Source: a virus
Direction: 5' to 3' (one strand)
IMG/VR virus record: IMGVR_UViG_3300025087_000177
Location: 1 to 40,032 of that record
DNA length: 40,032 nt
The first letter of the stretch is position 1; every line of letters begins with the position of its first letter. The position numbers and the translations under genes were made by a program. This document shows, piece by piece, positions 1-8,213 of this stretch. The notes beneath the pieces were generated by a model. That model ran no database searches, had not been told where the DNA came from, and was given only the letters and a program-made list of their open reading frames with translations.

Positions 1-123
1 AATGCTATATACAATAAAGTTTTTAAAAGAAAAATGTATTCAGCAATAGAAATAACAATAATTATTTCATTAATTTTAACTGTTGTTTTATTAATTAAAT
101 TGATTATTAAAAAGAATAAATAA
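1..123 (+). CDS. C-terminal end of a small membrane protein (partial)
   Basis: The first frame is open from the first base of the window to a TAA at 121-123, giving about 40 residues whose real start may lie upstream. An ATG at 34 would give a 29-residue protein. The visible part is one long hydrophobic stretch (Ile/Leu/Val/Thr rich, about 20 residues) followed by a Lys-rich tail (LIIKKNK), the pattern of a single membrane-spanning segment with a positively charged cytoplasmic end. It lies 24 bases before the methyltransferase gene. Its function cannot be told; phage-like small membrane proteins in this position are usually uncharacterised. Confidence 0.45.
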   Translation, partial: NAIYNKVFKRKMYSAIEITIIISLILTVVLLIKLIIKKNK

Positions 124-147
124 ATATACAATTTATACATATAAAAA

Positions 148-1350
148 ATGGAAAAAATAAAAATTGAATATATCCCAATAAATGAAATAATTCCATATTC
201 TAAAAATCCAAGAAAAAATGAGAAAACAGTAGATATTGTTGCAAAATCTATAAAAGAATTTGGTTTTAAGAATCCAATAATTTTAGATAAAAATAATGAA
301 ATAGTAGCTGGTCACACAAGATTAAAAGCAGCAATCAAATTGGGACTAACAGAAGTTCCAATAATCTGGGCAGACGATTTAACAGAGAGCCAAGTAAAAG
401 CATATCGAATAATGGATAATAAATCAATGGAATATGCTGAATGGGACTTTGAATTATTAAAAACCGAATTAATAGAATTAAGGGATTTAAATTTTGATTT
501 GGATTTAACAGGACTCCACGAAGTAGAATTAGATAAATTAATACCAGACAATTTAGAAGAGCCAGAATTGCCAGATGTAACTAAACCAAAATATAATGTA
601 AAATTAGGGGACATATACCAATTAGGAAATCATAGACTAATGTGTGGTGACGCAACTAATGAACAATCAGTGACGCAACTAATGAACAATCAGAGGGTAA
701 TATTGATGGTAACGGATCCGCCATATGGTATTAATTATGATGCCAATCGGAGAAATGAAACTGGGGTTTTTGAAGGTAATAGAAGTATTGGGAAAGTATA
801 TAATGATAATAGAGCTGATTGGACAGAGGCATATATTTTATTTAAGGGAGATATTGCATATATTTATCATGCAGGAGTTAAGTCTGGAGAAGTGCAATCA
901 AGCATAGAACGTGCAGGATTTCATATAGTTAGTCAAATAATTTGGGTTAAACCCCACTTTGCTTTTTCAAGAAACGATTATCACGGTGCACATGAACCGA
1001 TTTATTATGCCGTGAGAAAAGGTAAAAATCATAACTGGCAAGGAAGTAGAAAGGAAACCACTATTTGGGAAATAGCTGGAATGAATCCGATGGGAGGATC
1101 TAAAGATCCCGCTGATGAAAAATCAGGGCATAGTACACAAAAACCAATAGAATGTATGAAAAGACCAATTAAAAACAATTCTAAAGAAGGAGATATAGTT
1201 TATGACCCGTTTGGGGGTTCTGGAAGCACACTTATAGCTTGTGAACAAACAAATAGAATATGTTATATGATGGAGATTGACCCATTATATTGTTCAGTAA
1301 TCATAGAACGCTGGGAAAAATTTACTGGAAAAACAACGGTTAAATTATAA
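148..1350 (+). CDS. ParB-like domain fused to a DNA methyltransferase (beta-class N6-adenine/N4-cytosine type)
   Basis: A 400-residue protein. Residues about 5-110 are a ParB/Srx-like domain with the ParB box GHTRLKAA at 55-62. Residues about 150-395 are an amino-methyltransferase with the catalytic motif DPPY at 190-193 preceding the SAM-binding motif DPFGGSGST near the C-terminus, the order of beta-class enzymes. The family methylates exocyclic amino groups of adenine or cytosine, and viral members can protect DNA from host restriction or mark DNA for packaging. Its place directly before the terminase genes is common for this fusion in tailed viruses. The start ATG follows an AT-rich leader with no clear Shine-Dalgarno site. 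An out-of-frame 23-bp tandem repeat lies just before DPPY. The target sequence cannot be predicted. Confidence 0.93.
   Translation: MEKIKIEYIPINEIIPYSKNPRKNEKTVDIVAKSIKEFGFKNPIILDKNNEIVAGHTRLKAAIKLGLTEVPIIWADDLTESQVKAYRIMDNKSMEYAEWDFELLKTELIELRDLNFDLDLTGLHEVELDKLIPDNLEEPELPDVTKPKYNVKLGDIYQLGNHRLMCGDATNEQSVTQLMNNQRVILMVTDPPYGINYDANRRNETGVFEGNRSIGKVYNDNRADWTEAYILFKGDIAYIYHAGVKSGEVQSSIERAGFHIVSQIIWVKPHFAFSRNDYHGAHEPIYYAVRKGKNHNWQGSRKETTIWEIAGMNPMGGSKDPADEKSGHSTQKPIECMKRPIKNNSKEGDIVYDPFGGSGSTLIACEQTNRICYMMEIDPLYCSVIIERWEKFTGKTTVKL
648..693 (+). repeat. Perfect 23-bp tandem direct repeat inside the methyltransferase gene
   Basis: Bases 648-670 and 671-693 are identical, each starting TGACGCAACTAATG. 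Because 23 is not a multiple of three, the copies are read in different frames, as DATNEQS and then VTQLMNNQ. Both peptides fit what is usual between the CGD and DPPY motifs of this family, and the spacing looks normal, so the gene appears intact. Confidence 0.9.
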
Positions 1351-1379
1351 ATATAAAACAATATTAAATAATATCAAAA

Positions 1380-1763
1380 ATGTGGAAAATAAGACCAAAT
1401 AAATTTTTAAAGGCATGTAAAGATTCAGCAGGAATAAGAAGTATTATCGCCAAAAAACTAGATTGCAATCCATGTAATTTAACTCAATGGCTCAAAAGAA
1501 ACCCAGAATTTCTTAAATATATTGAAGAAGAACAACTTAAAGTAGTAGATAAATCTGAAGCGGTAATAATTCAAGACATAAATAACAATAATGTTGAAAC
1601 AGCCAAATGGTTTTTAACCAAATCTAAAATGGGTAGAGAAAGGGGATATGGAGAAAAAATAGAACATGAAAACTCATTCAAAGGAGATAATATTAAATTA
1701 ATAATTGAACGTTATAATGGAAATTCGAGTACAACTAAGCCGGAAGCAGGAAACAGCGTTTAA
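1380..1763 (+). CDS. Terminase small subunit (TerS-like)
   Basis: A 127-residue protein with an N-terminal helix-turn-helix-like region (about 8-45, including a CNPCNLTQWLKRNP segment) followed by an acidic helix and a motif of the form NVETAKWFLTKSKMGRERGYGEK at about 62-85, recurrent in phage small terminase subunits. TerS recognises the packaging site on viral DNA and stimulates the large subunit. The gene lies directly upstream of the large subunit and overlaps it by about 47 bases, which supports the assignment and implies translational coupling. Sequence similarity in this family is low, so the call relies on the motif and the position together. Confidence 0.75.
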   Translation: MWKIRPNKFLKACKDSAGIRSIIAKKLDCNPCNLTQWLKRNPEFLKYIEEEQLKVVDKSEAVIIQDINNNNVETAKWFLTKSKMGRERGYGEKIEHENSFKGDNIKLIIERYNGNSSTTKPEAGNSV

Positions 1764-3090
1764 TTATTTAATAGACAACGAAACAACAGAGCTGTTTTAT
1801 GGAGGGGGGGCAGGAGGAGGGAAATCCTTTCTTGGTTGTTTTTGGCTTGTTTACTGTTGTTTAAAATATCCTGGAACAAGATATTTATTAGGTAGAGCAA
1901 AACTTAAAACATTAAAAGAATCAACACTTCTAACTTTATTCAATGTTATAAAAATATTCAATCTTAAACGAGATAAAGATTGGACAATGAATATGATGGA
2001 GGGAGCAATTCATTTTAGAAATGAATCCTCTATTTATTTAAAAGACTTATTCTTATATCCAACTGACCCAGAATTTGATAGCTTAGGTTCAACAGAATAC
2101 ACTGGGGCGTTTGTTGATGAAGTTTCAGAAATAACAAAAAAAGCTAAAGATATAGTCGCTTCAAGGATTAGGTATAAGCTAGATGAATATCAATTAATAC
2201 CAAAACTATTATTAGCAAGCAATCCATCTAAAGGATGGGCATATCAAGACTTTTATAGGCCCGCAATAGAAAATAGATTATTAAATCATAGAAAATTTGT
2301 CCCGGCTTTAGTAGGAGATAATCCATTTATGACTATTCACTACCAGGAAAACCTATTAAAGCTAAATGAGAAATCAAAGCAAAGACTATTGTATGGTAAT
2401 TGGGAATATGATGATGATCCTAGTTCTTTATTTGAATATAATGATATACTATATTTATTTGAAAATGCTTTAATCGAACAAGGTAAAAATTATTATATTT
2501 CGTGTGATGTTGCTAGATTGGGAGATGATAAAACAGTAATATGTGTCTGGAGGGGATTGGTTATAATTGAGTTAATTGAACGAAGCAAGCAAACAACAGA
2601 TCAAACAGAAAGAGATATAAGAAGTTTAATGATAAAATATAATGTTCCTTTATCCAATGTGGTTGTAGATGAAGATGGATTGGGGGGAGGAGTAGTAGAT
2701 CATTTAAAGTGTGCTGGTTTTGTCAATAATTCAAGAGCATACAATCCAATATCTATAAATAAACAGCAATTAATTAAATATAATTATGCTAACTTAAAAA
2801 CACAATGTTACTTTAAATTAAGCCAATTAGTAAAAGAAAGAGCAATCTCTATTAAATGTAATCTTTCAACAGAAGTAAAAGAAAGAATAATAAGCGATTT
2901 AGAACAAATAAAAGAAGAGGGCGCAACTAAAACCGGAACAGATTTTATAGAGAGAGAAGGAAAACTAACCATTTTATCTAAAGAAGATATTAAGAAAAAC
3001 TATGGAAAATCTACAGATTTTGCAGATGCATTAATGATGAGAATGTTATTTGAAATAAAACCAAAATATAAACCACACATAGCAATTTGA
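1717..3090 (+). CDS. terL: Terminase large subunit (ATPase-nuclease packaging motor)
   Basis: This is the DNA packaging motor. With the ATG at 1717 it has 457 residues; a TTG at 1705 in the same frame is possible but less likely. The N-terminal ATPase has a Walker A motif GGGAGGGKS at 29-37 and a Walker B-like acidic motif FVDEVSE near residue 134. The C-terminal RNase H-like nuclease shows acidic motifs in CDVARLGDDKT, VVVDEDGLGGG and the terminal STDFADALMMR. Length and motif order fit PBSX/T4-like terminases with an N-terminal ATPase. It overlaps the end of the small subunit gene and is followed by the first copy of the late promoter. Confidence 0.95.
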   Translation: MEIRVQLSRKQETAFNYLIDNETTELFYGGGAGGGKSFLGCFWLVYCCLKYPGTRYLLGRAKLKTLKESTLLTLFNVIKIFNLKRDKDWTMNMMEGAIHFRNESSIYLKDLFLYPTDPEFDSLGSTEYTGAFVDEVSEITKKAKDIVASRIRYKLDEYQLIPKLLLASNPSKGWAYQDFYRPAIENRLLNHRKFVPALVGDNPFMTIHYQENLLKLNEKSKQRLLYGNWEYDDDPSSLFEYNDILYLFENALIEQGKNYYISCDVARLGDDKTVICVWRGLVIIELIERSKQTTDQTERDIRSLMIKYNVPLSNVVVDEDGLGGGVVDHLKCAGFVNNSRAYNPISINKQQLIKYNYANLKTQCYFKLSQLVKERAISIKCNLSTEVKERIISDLEQIKEEGATKTGTDFIEREGKLTILSKEDIKKNYGKSTDFADALMMRMLFEIKPKYKPHIAI

Positions 3091-3096
3091 ATAAAC

Positions 3097-3127
3097 ACTA
3101 TATAAACAAATAATCAATTTATTTAAA
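3097..3127 (+). promoter_or_regulatory. Late promoter repeat, copy 1
   Basis: A 31-bp element beginning ACTATATAAACAAATAATC, with a TATA box near 3099-3106. It is identical to the copy at 5787-5817 and differs at one base from 16578-16608 and at two from 11434-11464. Transcription expected about 25 bases after the TATA box would begin near 3126-3130, just after the conserved block, 20 bases before the portal start codon. Confidence 0.8.
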
Positions 3128-3147
3128 ATAATAAAATATGTATCATT

Positions 3148-5010
3148 ATGGCTTTTTGGAATAAAAAAGAAACAAAAAATACGTATAAACCATATATTTC
3201 TGAATTCCCAAGAACAATACAAGAAGAATTTAAGGGCGAGGTAATGGATGTTTTAAAGAAATTCCCAAAAGAATTAGGTGCCGAACATCCCTTTGATTTT
3301 GAAAAAGTAGAAGAAGCTTATTGCAGAATAGGGATAGTTAGTGCAATAGTAAATGGAATAACCGATAGTATAGTTGGAGATTTTTCTGTTAAATCTAAAA
3401 ATAAAAACATACAGGCGATTATAAATAATCTCATCAAAGAAACAAATTTTCAAACTATTTTAAGACCATGGGTCAGAGAAGCAGTATCAAAGGGAAATGG
3501 ATTTATTGAATTAGATTTAAAGAATTTAAAGTTAAGAGTTATGAATGCAAATAACATGTATGTTTTACGAGACAAGAAATCAAATATTTTAGGATATAAT
3601 CAATTTATTGGAAACTTAAATAGATTAACTCTTGGAACAAATTTATTAATTAATTTTAAGCCAGAACAAATAGCACACTTAGCTTTTAATAAAATACCCA
3701 ATGATCCCTATGGAATTGGAACAATCTGGCCAAATATGGTTACAATAAATTATCTAGCTGGTGCAGAAATATCTTCACATCAATTAATTGAGAGAAAAGC
3801 TGGAGCACCAATACATGTTAAAATAGGCCAGCCGGGCGAGACAGTCCAAAATGCAGATATTGATGATTTTAAATCTAAACTACAATACATGAATCATAAA
3901 ACAGAATGGGTTACAGATGGATCAATTTCAATGGAAGTTTTAGATTTTAAAGACTTAGGAAAGAATATAACAGAAATAGCAAATCATGATATAGAACAAA
4001 TAGCAATAGGAACGGAAATTCCTTTAGTTTACTTAGGTGTAGGAAATATACCAGAAGGATTAGCAATAGCCCAAGGAGAAAAATATCAGCGAAGTATTCA
4101 ATCTAAAAGATTATTAGTGCAATCAGTAATAGAAGAAAAAATATTTAAACCAATATTAAAAGCAAATGGATTAAGCGGAGATATAGAATTTATCTGGGAA
4201 TTACCAGGAGAAGATGAAAAAAATAAAAGATTAACAACCATTTCAAATCAGTTAAGTAATTCTTTATTAAGTGCACCCCTAAGAGCTGCTTTAGAAATAG
4301 AATACGCGACGGTATTAGGATTAGAAGAAGATTTAATAAAAAGTTTAGATACTCCGGATGATGCAAAAGCAAAACAAGAAGAACGAAAAGAAGAAGAAGA
4401 AATAGAACAACCAGAGGTTCCAGGAGCAAAACAAAAAACTCAAATGAAACTATCAGAATCAGAAATCCAAACCATGACAATTCAAGAGTGGGTTAATCTT
4501 AAAGAAATTGCTGGATTTAATTATTCAGATTATTTAATAAGAATATTGGCAAAACTAAGAAAAGATAAATTTGACAGCCTATCTGCAATTACAGAACAAG
4601 ATTTATTTGATGGCTTATTATCTAAGAAAGAAATAGAAAAACTAAGAATTATTTTAAAAGATGGCTTTAGAAAAAATCAAACAATAAGACAAATAGAAGA
4701 AGATATAAGACAAAATATTCCATTAAAGGATAGAATATCTGAAGGAAAGATAATTTTAGGAGCAGAGAGCAGGCCAAATAATATTGCTAGAACAGAAACA
4801 GTAAGATTAGCTAATGAGGGATTAGTTGATTTATATAAAGAAAATAATATTAAACAAGTGCAGTTTTTAGCTGCTGTATCAGATAGAACCTGTGAGCTAT
4901 GTGAGTCTTTAAATGGTAGAATATTTGAAATTGCTAATTTAAACATAGGAGAAAATCAACCACCAATTCATAGTAATTGCAGATGCTCTCTTTTATCAAT
5001 AACTGAATAA
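3148..5010 (+). CDS. Portal protein fused to a MuF/SPP1 gp7-like head morphogenesis domain
   Basis: A 620-residue protein. Residues about 1-400 resemble phage portal proteins: a segment around KIPNDPYGIGTIWPN is followed by the long helices and the EIPLVYLGVG region common in portals. A charged linker (about 405-440, rich in Lys and Glu) leads to a C-terminal domain whose last 75 residues carry DRTCELCESLNGRIF and PPIHSNCRC, the Cys/His signature of the MuF minor head protein family. The portal forms the ring through which DNA enters the capsid; MuF proteins help head assembly and may be injected. In most phages these are separate genes, although fusions are known. A late promoter precedes it, and the next gene starts on its stop codon. 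Confidence 0.9.
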   Translation: MAFWNKKETKNTYKPYISEFPRTIQEEFKGEVMDVLKKFPKELGAEHPFDFEKVEEAYCRIGIVSAIVNGITDSIVGDFSVKSKNKNIQAIINNLIKETNFQTILRPWVREAVSKGNGFIELDLKNLKLRVMNANNMYVLRDKKSNILGYNQFIGNLNRLTLGTNLLINFKPEQIAHLAFNKIPNDPYGIGTIWPNMVTINYLAGAEISSHQLIERKAGAPIHVKIGQPGETVQNADIDDFKSKLQYMNHKTEWVTDGSISMEVLDFKDLGKNITEIANHDIEQIAIGTEIPLVYLGVGNIPEGLAIAQGEKYQRSIQSKRLLVQSVIEEKIFKPILKANGLSGDIEFIWELPGEDEKNKRLTTISNQLSNSLLSAPLRAALEIEYATVLGLEEDLIKSLDTPDDAKAKQEERKEEEEIEQPEVPGAKQKTQMKLSESEIQTMTIQEWVNLKEIAGFNYSDYLIRILAKLRKDKFDSLSAITEQDLFDGLLSKKEIEKLRIILKDGFRKNQTIRQIEEDIRQNIPLKDRISEGKIILGAESRPNNIARTETVRLANEGLVDLYKENNIKQVQFLAAVSDRTCELCESLNGRIFEIANLNIGENQPPIHSNCRCSLLSITE

Positions 5011-5177
5011 TGGAAATATTAAATGATATAGAATGTGAAAAGTGCAAAGTAAAAGCACAGCCCGGAATAGTAATAAGCAGATTAAATAAAATGTGGATAT
5101 GCGGGAGATGTTTAGTTAATCTTCAAGAAAAAATAGACAAGTTAAAAAAGGAGATATTAATAGAAGAATGCCAATAA
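5010..5177 (+). CDS. Two-CXXC zinc-ribbon miniprotein
   Basis: A 55-residue gene whose ATG overlaps the portal stop codon (TAATG) and whose end overlaps the next gene by ten bases, so it is tightly packed in the late operon. It carries CEKC at residues 9-12 and CGRC at 31-34, a spacing that fits a small zinc ribbon, followed by a Lys/Glu-rich helix (about 39-55). Nothing identifies its partner. Its position between portal and head genes suggests a structural or assembly role, but a nucleic-acid-binding role is equally possible. Confidence 0.7.
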   Translation: MEILNDIECEKCKVKAQPGIVISRLNKMWICGRCLVNLQEKIDKLKKEILIEECQ

Positions 5178-5485
5178 TAATTGATTCAACAACACGCCAA
5201 AGAGTAAGCTATATGAAACACTGCGGAGATATAGTTTATAATAAAGAAGGAGCAGATACAGCTATTACTACGGAAGATGTTTTTATTACTCAGGCAAGAA
5301 AATCTGTTGGATTGACAAGAGAACAGCAGATGTTTGGCGGAATAGGAAATGAATTAATGGGAACAGACGCAGGGATTCTTGGAGCAGAAATAGACAATCT
5401 TACAGAAAGAGGAAATAGAGCAGATACAACAGTTAAACAGCAAGTGCAGGTATATATAGATCTTGGAACTAAAAATAAATCTTAA
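5168..5485 (+). CDS. Hypothetical head-region protein
   Basis: A 105-residue protein, with no family I recognise. The sequence is soluble and mixed, with a Gly/Met-rich middle (QQMFGGIGNELMGTDAGILG, about 60-79) and no membrane segment. It overlaps the zinc-ribbon gene at its start and the next gene at its end, within the block led by the promoter at 3097. It could be a minor virion or assembly component, judged only from position. Confidence 0.6.
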   Translation: MPIIIDSTTRQRVSYMKHCGDIVYNKEGADTAITTEDVFITQARKSVGLTREQQMFGGIGNELMGTDAGILGAEIDNLTERGNRADTTVKQQVQVYIDLGTKNKS

Positions 5486-5795
5486 TACTTTAAATGGACA
5501 GAACAGCTTTAAAACTGAAAAAATTAGTGGTTTTTTAGATGCAATAATTATTGATTCATATTGGAAAATAGAAATAATTATTGAAAGCGAACTTGGTCAT
5601 TTAATTTTTAAAAGAGCAGAACACAAAGGAATAAAGTATTATCCGGTGAGAATAGAGTCTATTCCAAACATAGATGATAGATTTTCTAAATTAGTTAAAA
5701 CAAGCCCCCAGACAATAAATCTCAATGAAAAGTTAATAATTACTGTAATTGGAAAGAAAAATGAAGAAGTAAAACTAATCTTAAGGACTATATAA
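5463..5795 (+). CDS. Hypothetical virion-region protein, TTG start
   Basis: A 110-residue protein that appears to start at TTG 5463, inside the previous gene, because no ATG occurs early in this frame. The sequence alternates hydrophobic and polar residues (DAIIIDSYWKIEIIIESE, then KGIKYYPVRIE), suggesting a beta-rich fold as in virion accessory or neck proteins. Its stop codon lies inside the second late promoter (TATATAAA at 5789-5796), so the end of this operon and the start of the next share bases. Function unknown. Confidence 0.6.
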   Translation: MELKINLNTLNGQNSFKTEKISGFLDAIIIDSYWKIEIIIESELGHLIFKRAEHKGIKYYPVRIESIPNIDDRFSKLVKTSPQTINLNEKLIITVIGKKNEEVKLILRTI

Positions 5796-5817
5796 ACAAA
5801 TAATCAATTTATTTAAA
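5787..5817 (+). promoter_or_regulatory. Late promoter repeat, copy 2
   Basis: All 31 bases match the copy at 3097-3127. The TATA box at 5789-5796 overlaps the stop codon of the preceding gene. The expected transcription start is near 5816-5820, about 20 bases before the protease ATG, the same distance as for the portal gene. Confidence 0.8.
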
Positions 5818-5838
5818 CTAAAAACGATTAATTTTTTT

Positions 5839-6852
5839 ATGCCTTTAACCCAATCTAAAAAAACAAAATTAATTCAGTTAAAATATCAGGCACCAATAAC
5901 ACAAAGCGCCATGATAAATGGAGAATTTTTAATTGAAGGTACAGCACTCAACGCCACTACTACTTCTAATAATCATCGGTTTATACCAGAGGAACTAAGC
6001 TTATCTGCTAATTCTCTTAATGGTGTTCCTCTGTTAGTAGACCACCGAAATGAAGTAAGTGCAATTAAAGGAAGAGTGATATTAGGAGTATTTAATGAAG
6101 CAGAAGAAAAAATTAATTTCAAAGCAAAGGTAAGTGACAAAGAAGTCCAAGAATTAATTAAAAGAGGAGATTTAAATTCAGTAAGCGTTGGAGCAATTGT
6201 TAAAAATTTAGAGGAAGCTGAAGATGGAATTTTGATTCCTAAAGGAATTACTTTTAAAGAATTAAGTTTAGTCGCTGTTCCTGCTGATTCTGGAGCAACT
6301 TTTGGAATAGCGCTAAAAGAAGCATATGAATTAAATCAAGCAGATAAAGATGAAAATAATTGGAAAGACACGGAAGTAGAAAATAAAATAGATGATGAAG
6401 CTTTGGATAAAGATGTAGAAGAAAAACAAAATAAAACTAAAAAAAATATTCAAGAAGAAACACATAAAGATAAAGATATTGATAAAAATATGGAAAAAGA
6501 AAAATGCCCAGAATGCGGCAAAATGATACCAAAAAAAGATATGAAAGACCACATGGAAAAAACACACAAAGAAGAAGAATCACATTCACGTAGTGAAGAT
6601 TTAAATAAAGATGAAAGGGGGTTAAAAGACATGAGTGAAGAAAAGATAGAACAAAACTCTTTAAGTGAACTAGATAAAATTTTAGAAGAAAACAATAAAC
6701 TTAAATTAGAGCTTGCTAAAAAAGAAAGCGAAGAATTAAGAGCTAAATTAAATTCTAAAATTATTATTTCAGAAGAACCTAAAGATGTAAAGGAAGATTA
6801 TCAAATAGTTAGAGGATCCCGTTCTTTCTCAGTTGTCAAAAACAGATACTAA
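5839..6852 (+). CDS. Prohead protease with a C2H2 zinc finger and scaffold-like C-terminus
   Basis: A 337-residue protein. Residues about 20-165 match the HK97/U35-type prohead protease fold: candidate catalytic His69 in LLVDHRNE, Ser114 or Ser116 in DLNSVSVGA, and the family segment KELSLVAVPADSGA at 140-153. It would cleave scaffold and capsid proteins during maturation. A very acidic and basic linker (about 170-215) leads to a C2H2 finger with Cys223, Cys226, His238 and His243. Residues about 255-310 are a Glu/Lys-rich coiled coil, as in delta domains and scaffolds. An internal ATG near 6490, just before the finger, could yield a separate scaffold product. The insert of a zinc finger is unusual. 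Confidence 0.85.
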   Translation: MPLTQSKKTKLIQLKYQAPITQSAMINGEFLIEGTALNATTTSNNHRFIPEELSLSANSLNGVPLLVDHRNEVSAIKGRVILGVFNEAEEKINFKAKVSDKEVQELIKRGDLNSVSVGAIVKNLEEAEDGILIPKGITFKELSLVAVPADSGATFGIALKEAYELNQADKDENNWKDTEVENKIDDEALDKDVEEKQNKTKKNIQEETHKDKDIDKNMEKEKCPECGKMIPKKDMKDHMEKTHKEEESHSRSEDLNKDERGLKDMSEEKIEQNSLSELDKILEENNKLKLELAKKESEELRAKLNSKIIISEEPKDVKEDYQIVRGSRSFSVVKNRY

Positions 6853-6853
6853 A

Positions 6854-7297
6854 ATGCCAATCAATCCATTAGGAGCAGTTATAATTTTTGATGGTGAAAA
6901 TCCAAGGATAATCACCGGAAGAGCTAGAACTGTAATTTCAGGGGGCGATTTCGTTGTAGTATCTGGTGCGGCAAATGCTGTAAGTTCAGGAGCAGATTCT
7001 TTTGTAACAACTGATATTGTTTTAGACATAATCAATAACTCAAACCACGTTAATGGTGTTGCATTACATAATGCAGGATCAAACACTAATGTTTCTTTTG
7101 CTACAAAAGGAGCATACATTGTTAGATCAGCAGACATTATATCTGGAGGAGTTGGAGTTTATGCATTCTCTGGAACAAATCAAGGAGTTAAATCTATGCC
7201 AATAGATATAAGCTATTCTGGAACACAGGTTGGAAGGTGTTTAACACCAGCAGCAAGTGGAACAGCATTGTTTACACTCGTAGACTTTAATTTTTAA
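6854..7297 (+). CDS. DUF2190-like capsid stabilisation/decoration protein
   Basis: With the ATG at 6854, one base after the protease stop codon, this is 147 residues. The sequence is rich in Gly, Ser, Ala and Val in repeated beta-strand-like segments (PRIITGRARTVISGGDFVVV), and it ends GRCLTPAASGTALFTLVDFNF-like, close to the RALEAA-type endings of DUF2190 proteins. That family sits between protease and major capsid genes and decorates or stabilises heads. A TTG further upstream is in frame but would overlap the protease. The position immediately before the capsid gene supports the call. Confidence 0.7.
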   Translation: MPINPLGAVIIFDGENPRIITGRARTVISGGDFVVVSGAANAVSSGADSFVTTDIVLDIINNSNHVNGVALHNAGSNTNVSFATKGAYIVRSADIISGGVGVYAFSGTNQGVKSMPIDISYSGTQVGRCLTPAASGTALFTLVDFNF

Positions 7298-7298
7298 A

Positions 7299-8165
7299 AT
7301 GAGCTTTCAAAAAATTAATGAATACATAAGCACAGCTGATGGAAGTGCCGGAACTTTATTGATTCCTAAACTTATTATGCCAGCTCTAATAGAGGAAGTA
7401 GAAAAAACACTAATTCCAAGAGAACTAGCAGCACAGGTTTGGGGGCCAACGGCTATTAAAGGAAGTTCCTTTACTGTTAATCTAGAAACACCAAGAACAC
7501 TATCAATCAGAGAAGTGGGAGAAGGAGCAGAATCTCCTTTAGATGCAATTTCTTTTGAAACTGTTACATATACTCCCGTTAAATATGGGGTAGCTATCAG
7601 AATTACAAGAGAAATGATTGAAGATTCTCAGTTTGAGCTTTTCCAAAGAAACATAAGTACTGCTGGAAGAAGATTCGCAGAAAATGAAACCAAGCTTATT
7701 TTAACAGCTTTAGATGGAGCTAATACCTCAGTATCTGGCGGAGCCTCTGTTACAATTGCGAATATTACTACTGCAATGCTTAATGTTGAAGATCAAGATT
7801 ATGTTTCAACAGACATATTGTGCGGAAATGAAATTATTTATGATTTAAGAAATATAGATACTTTCGTTGAAGCTAATAAGGCGGGAAATACAGATATGTT
7901 AAATACTGGTTTCCAAGGAACAATCTATGGATTAAGCGTTTATCGTTTTACATCCAGTCCAACAGCAGTCCCAGATTCAACAAACTCTCCAAAGAGAGCA
8001 TATGTTTTCGATAGAAGACAGACTTATGGAATTGCTATTAAAAGAGATCTTACTGTTGAAAACTTCAACCTTCCAACCCATGATATGGAGGGAGCGGTTT
8101 TAACACAGAGGATAGATGTTCAATTGCTTAGAAGCAAGGCTGTTTCAAGGATAACAACAAGTTAA
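7299..8165 (+). CDS. Major capsid protein, HK97 fold
   Basis: A 288-residue protein with features of phage major capsid proteins: an early segment LLIPKLIMPALIEEVEK, a central GESPL-like acidic loop (EVGEGAESPLDAISFE, about 72-87), the strand-rich P-domain stretch VTYTPVKYGVAIRITREMIE, and a C-terminal AYVFDRRQTYGIAIKRDLTV segment. It assembles the icosahedral shell. It follows the protease and stabiliser genes without gaps, the standard gene order. There is no clear separate N-terminal scaffold domain, consistent with scaffold being carried by the protease gene. A T-rich and hairpin-rich stretch follows it. Confidence 0.9.
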   Translation: MSFQKINEYISTADGSAGTLLIPKLIMPALIEEVEKTLIPRELAAQVWGPTAIKGSSFTVNLETPRTLSIREVGEGAESPLDAISFETVTYTPVKYGVAIRITREMIEDSQFELFQRNISTAGRRFAENETKLILTALDGANTSVSGGASVTIANITTAMLNVEDQDYVSTDILCGNEIIYDLRNIDTFVEANKAGNTDMLNTGFQGTIYGLSVYRFTSSPTAVPDSTNSPKRAYVFDRRQTYGIAIKRDLTVENFNLPTHDMEGAVLTQRIDVQLLRSKAVSRITTS

Positions 8166-8168
8166 TTA

Positions 8169-8211
8169 AATTTTTTTATTAGTTTTTTGTTTTTATTTTT
8201 TAGAAAAAACT
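8169..8211 (+). terminator. T-rich probable archaeal terminator after the capsid gene
   Basis: Several runs of five to seven T residues follow the capsid stop codon, the kind of U-tract at which archaeal RNA polymerase terminates. AGTTTTTT at 8181-8188 can also pair with AAAAAACT at 8204-8211. This may be a partial terminator that raises capsid transcript levels relative to downstream genes. Confidence 0.5.
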
Positions 8212-8213
8212 AG

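Noticed and set aside
1705-1716. TTG start of the large terminase four codons upstream
   Set aside because: The ATG at 1717 gives a normal N-terminus, and the extra residues add nothing recognisable.
6331-6695. Minus-strand reading frames rich in Phe and Ile across the protease linker, and similar minus-strand frames elsewhere
   Set aside because: They mirror Lys/Glu-rich plus-strand coding and lack promoters, starts or conserved motifs.
6833-6853. Upstream TTG start of the capsid stabiliser
   Set aside because: It would overlap the protease gene by 20 bases; ATG 6854 lies right after the protease stop codon and gives the expected family length.
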